Assembly: GCA_015069695.1 (NCBI GenBank)
Contig: JADCRZ010000019.1
Coordinates: forward strand, 58,448-122,447
From: Williamsia sp.
Lineage (GTDB): Bacteria; Bacteroidota; Bacteroidia; Chitinophagales; Chitinophagaceae
Length of the DNA stretch: 64,000 bases
Direction: 5' to 3'
The translations under genes were made by a program, and so were the position numbers. Below the pieces are notes generated by a model. That model saw nothing but the letters and a program-made list of their open reading frames with translations. It searched no databases and was not told the DNA's origin. Below, in pieces: positions 61,629-64,000 of this stretch (position 1 is the first letter of the stretch; every line of letters begins with the position of its first letter).

Positions 61629-63905
61629 ATGAAAGCAAAAATTACACTTGCCGCTTTTTTGCTGTGCCTGCTTTGCCAGGGATTGCTGGCCCAGCTTCCG
61701 CTTGTTTACAAAACCGAAAACACGGGTACAAACTGCACGGCGCCACCACTGCCGTCCTTTAGCCAGCTGCCTGTCATCGTGCCTTTAACAGATCCCTTTG
61801 CCTGGTCGAACGGCAGCGGGCGCTCTACAAATTTCAGCGACTGGGAATGCCGGCGCAACGAGATCAAAGCCGAAATAGAAAATTATGAGATCGGAATGAA
61901 ACCTCCCCGGCCGGATTCTATTACTGCGTCCTTTGCGCCCAGTGCAAGCGGCGGTGTGCTCACGGTTGTAGTTACCAAGAACGGACAAACGCTGACGCTT
62001 ACCTCACAGGTGGCCCTTCCAACCGGTAGCGGTCCCTTTCCGGCGGTGATCGGGATGAACAGTCCTTCCGGTAGCGTACCTGCTGCCGTCTTTACCGGTC
62101 GCAACATTGCAAGGATCACTTTCAGTCACAACCAGGTAACGACTTATCCCAGTCCCCTGGCCACAGACCCTTTTTACAAGCTTTACCCGGATCAGAATTT
62201 TGTAAATGCAGGGCAGTACAGTGCCTGGTCATGGGGAGTGAGCCGCATCATTGATGGACTGGAACTGGTGCAAGCAAGCTTGCCAATCGATTTAAGCCAT
62301 ATAGGCGTAACAGGCTGCTCCTATGCAGGCAAAATGGCCTTGTATGCGGGCGCGTTTGATGAGCGCATTGCACTCACCATCGCACAGGAGTCAGGCGGAG
62401 GCGGGGCTCCGGCCTGGCGGGTTTCTCACAACATTGAGCCAAATGGCAGTGTGGAAAAAATAGACAATACGGATTACAGGTGGTTCCGGGACAGCATGGC
62501 CTTGTTTTCGGGAGACAATGTTTACAAGCTCCCGCATGATCATCATGAGCTGATGGCCATGATCGCACCCAGGGCCTTGCTGGTAACCGGCAATACCGAT
62601 TTTACCTGGCTGTCCAACAAAGCCGCTTACGTTTCTGCCCGGGCCACCAAAGAAGTGTATAAAACCTTCGGTATAGCAGACAGATTTGGTTTTTACATTG
62701 ACGGTGGACATGGCCATTGTGCCGTACCCGCTACTCAGGTTCCGGCCATGCAGGCGTTTGTAGACAAATTCCTGGCAGGCAATACCAGTGTGAATACAGA
62801 TACGATCATGGTGAATCCGTTTCCTACTTTGGATTACCAGCGCTGGTACCAGTGGTGGGGAACAGGAAATCCTGTTTTACCTGCTGCACCGCCTGAACCG
62901 CTGGGAAAACAAGTATGGCTGGAGGCAGAATGCGCAACTGTTGGTGCTGACTGGGATATACTTGCCGACACGGCCGCTTCCAACAGTAAATATGTGGTTG
63001 TAAAAAGCGGTTTAAACAGTACGACCACCGCACCTTCCGCTGCCAGTGGCTCCCTCGTCCTGCCGTTTACAATAGACAGCGCAGCCAATTATAGTTTTTC
63101 AGCAAGGGTAAACTGTCCCACCGCAGATGACGACAGCTATTGGGTAAAAGTTGATAACGGCGCATTTGCCACCGTCAACGGCCTGAATGGAACAGGATGG
63201 CAATGGGTGAAACTTGTAAACGCTGTGCTCCCGGTAGGAGCCCATACCTTAACAATTGCCTACAGGGAAGATGGGGCCAAATTGGACAAGATTTTAGTTG
63301 CCAGCACAGATGCTTTGATCACCGGCAAGGGATCAGACGCAACCAATTGTATCACCAATGCGCCGCTTCCCCTGAAGCTGCTGAACTACCAGGCCACTTT
63401 GAGATCTACAGGTGATGTGCTGCTGCGCTGGAGCACTTCGTCGGAGCTGAACAACAAACAATACCGGGTTGAAAGAAGTGAAAATGGCAGGGATTATGTA
63501 ACCATTGCGACTGTTGCAGGCAGGGGTACATTCAACGGAACATCCGAGTATTCTTACACGGACCTTAAACCGGCAAAGGGCACAAATTATTACCGCATCA
63601 TCCAGGTTGACATAGACGGCCATGAATCTGTGATAGGCATCAAAGCAGTGAATGTAGCAACCAGCAAAGCCCAGATACAGGTTTATCCCAATCCGGCGCA
63701 TTCGGTCCTGAACATCGATCTGGGAACCAATGAAACCAGCCAGGCACAAATCCGGATCTACGATTTTCAGGGTAAAACGGTCTTCAACAAACGATTGAAC
63801 GTCGTAAACGGGCTGGTAAAAATCAACCTTGATCAACATCCCGGTGCCGGTGTATACCTGGTGAAGATCGGCGATACAAAACAGGTCAACGTGGTGCTTC
63901 AGTAA
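61629..63905 (+). CDS. CE15 glucuronoyl esterase with CBM and Por secretion tail
   Basis: 758 aa. Signal peptide (FLLCLLCQGLLAQ). CE15 esterase (~20-400): Ser231 in GCSYAGKMA, Glu254 in QESGGGGAP, His361/His363 in DGGHGHC; it cleaves the ester between glucuronic acid on xylan and lignin alcohols. Next a CBM6/35-like domain (~425-560, VWLEAECATVGADWDI), a linker/Fn3-like part (~580-680), and a C-terminal type IX sorting domain (~685-758: YPNPAHSVLNIDL, YDFQGKTVFNK, AGVYLVKI), which directs the enzyme to the surface or medium. The ATG at 61629 is preferred to a TTG 9 bp upstream. Confidence 0.93.
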   Translation: MKAKITLAAFLLCLLCQGLLAQLPLVYKTENTGTNCTAPPLPSFSQLPVIVPLTDPFAWSNGSGRSTNFSDWECRRNEIKAEIENYEIGMKPPRPDSITASFAPSASGGVLTVVVTKNGQTLTLTSQVALPTGSGPFPAVIGMNSPSGSVPAAVFTGRNIARITFSHNQVTTYPSPLATDPFYKLYPDQNFVNAGQYSAWSWGVSRIIDGLELVQASLPIDLSHIGVTGCSYAGKMALYAGAFDERIALTIAQESGGGGAPAWRVSHNIEPNGSVEKIDNTDYRWFRDSMALFSGDNVYKLPHDHHELMAMIAPRALLVTGNTDFTWLSNKAAYVSARATKEVYKTFGIADRFGFYIDGGHGHCAVPATQVPAMQAFVDKFLAGNTSVNTDTIMVNPFPTLDYQRWYQWWGTGNPVLPAAPPEPLGKQVWLEAECATVGADWDILADTAASNSKYVVVKSGLNSTTTAPSAASGSLVLPFTIDSAANYSFSARVNCPTADDDSYWVKVDNGAFATVNGLNGTGWQWVKLVNAVLPVGAHTLTIAYREDGAKLDKILVASTDALITGKGSDATNCITNAPLPLKLLNYQATLRSTGDVLLRWSTSSELNNKQYRVERSENGRDYVTIATVAGRGTFNGTSEYSYTDLKPAKGTNYYRIIQVDIDGHESVIGIKAVNVATSKAQIQVYPNPAHSVLNIDLGTNETSQAQIRIYDFQGKTVFNKRLNVVNGLVKINLDQHPGAGVYLVKIGDTKQVNVVLQ

Positions 63906-64000
63906 GCGCTGTTGTTGAATCAGGAAGGCAGATTTTATCACCTGCCTATTATAAGGGTTTTTAAACGCCCGTAAATACCGGAGCCCGGGAGTGAGTACAG
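63906..64000. other. 3' flank of the CE15 gene
   Basis: A weak stem (AGGCAG / CTGCCT, near 63925-63945) followed by GGGTTTTTAA may form a terminator. No gene is visible before the window ends. Confidence 0.35.

Noticed and set aside
1..64000. CRISPR arrays, insertion sequences, rRNA operons, phage genes
   Set aside because: No regular direct repeats, transposase motifs, rRNA blocks or phage structural genes were found on either strand.

Overview
The window looks like a chromosomal segment of a Bacteroidota, most likely Chitinophagaceae (inference). It carries SusC/SusD, several TonB-linked or carboxypeptidase-regulatory-domain outer-membrane barrels, a FecR protein with a C-terminal DUF4974-like domain, a GLPGLI protein, DUF3667, DUF4846 and a Por (type IX) secretion tail. 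Several start regions carry the Bacteroidota promoter form TTG-N(18-20)-TAnnTTTG. I see no rRNA, convincing tRNA, CRISPR array, transposase or phage gene.

Layout. 1-0.25 kb: 5' part of a BLUF blue-light receptor running off the left edge. 0.25-1.03 kb: long, structure-rich leader-like region, a 50-aa ORF and a terminator. 1.1-9.4 kb: alpha/beta hydrolase lipoprotein, small lipoprotein, ABC-F ATPase, DUF3347 lipoprotein, TonB-dependent receptor and M28 peptidase. 9.4-14 kb: a carbohydrate block (GH39-like, orphan FecR, GH140/DUF4038-like) bracketed by two long perfect palindromes. 14.1-20.1 kb: outer-membrane barrel, GLPGLI protein and an RprXY-like two-component system; both promoter regions carry helically phased TTAAC boxes. 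20.2-23.8 kb: GntP-type permease and a GH36 alpha-galactosidase. 23.8-27.2 kb: three overlapping minus-strand genes for VWA (TerY/YegL), PP2C (YegK) and a helix-hairpin-helix kinase (YegI), a TerY-P triad. 27.4-33.5 kb: SusD, SusC, DUF3667. 33.6-36.7 kb: Tat-exported phospholipase C and a VOC protein. 36.8-39.8 kb: three polysaccharide genes (GT4, WecG/TagA/CpsF, GDP-mannose 3,5-epimerase-like). 40.3-42.7 kb: multi-PAS histidine kinase.

42.8-51.8 kb holds the most complete metabolic unit: a LacI-family regulator with a 22-bp palindromic operator before its own gene and a second, related operator before a five-gene operon (iron alcohol dehydrogenase, DHDPS-family aldolase, PdxA-like dehydrogenase, DUF1537 acid-sugar kinase, sodium:solute symporter). 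DUF1537 plus PdxA2 is the known pair for D-threonate/D-erythronate phosphorylation and oxidative decarboxylation; the aldolase and iron dehydrogenase suggest an extended or different acid-sugar route. 51.9-56.4 kb: LytTR/LytS-type two-component pair and another barrel. 56.7-58.1 kb: two small esterase-type hydrolases. 58.5-60.9 kb: MacB/FtsX-type permease. 61.6-63.9 kb: CE15 glucuronoyl esterase with a carbohydrate-binding module and a Por tail, preceded by two near-identical inverted operator-like sites.

Overall this is a plant-polysaccharide-oriented accessory landscape (GH39, GH140-like, GH36, CE15, acid-sugar catabolism) with dense local regulation. The candidates most worth follow-up are the TerY-P triad, the LacI/PdxA/DUF1537/aldolase operon and the phased TTAAC boxes.
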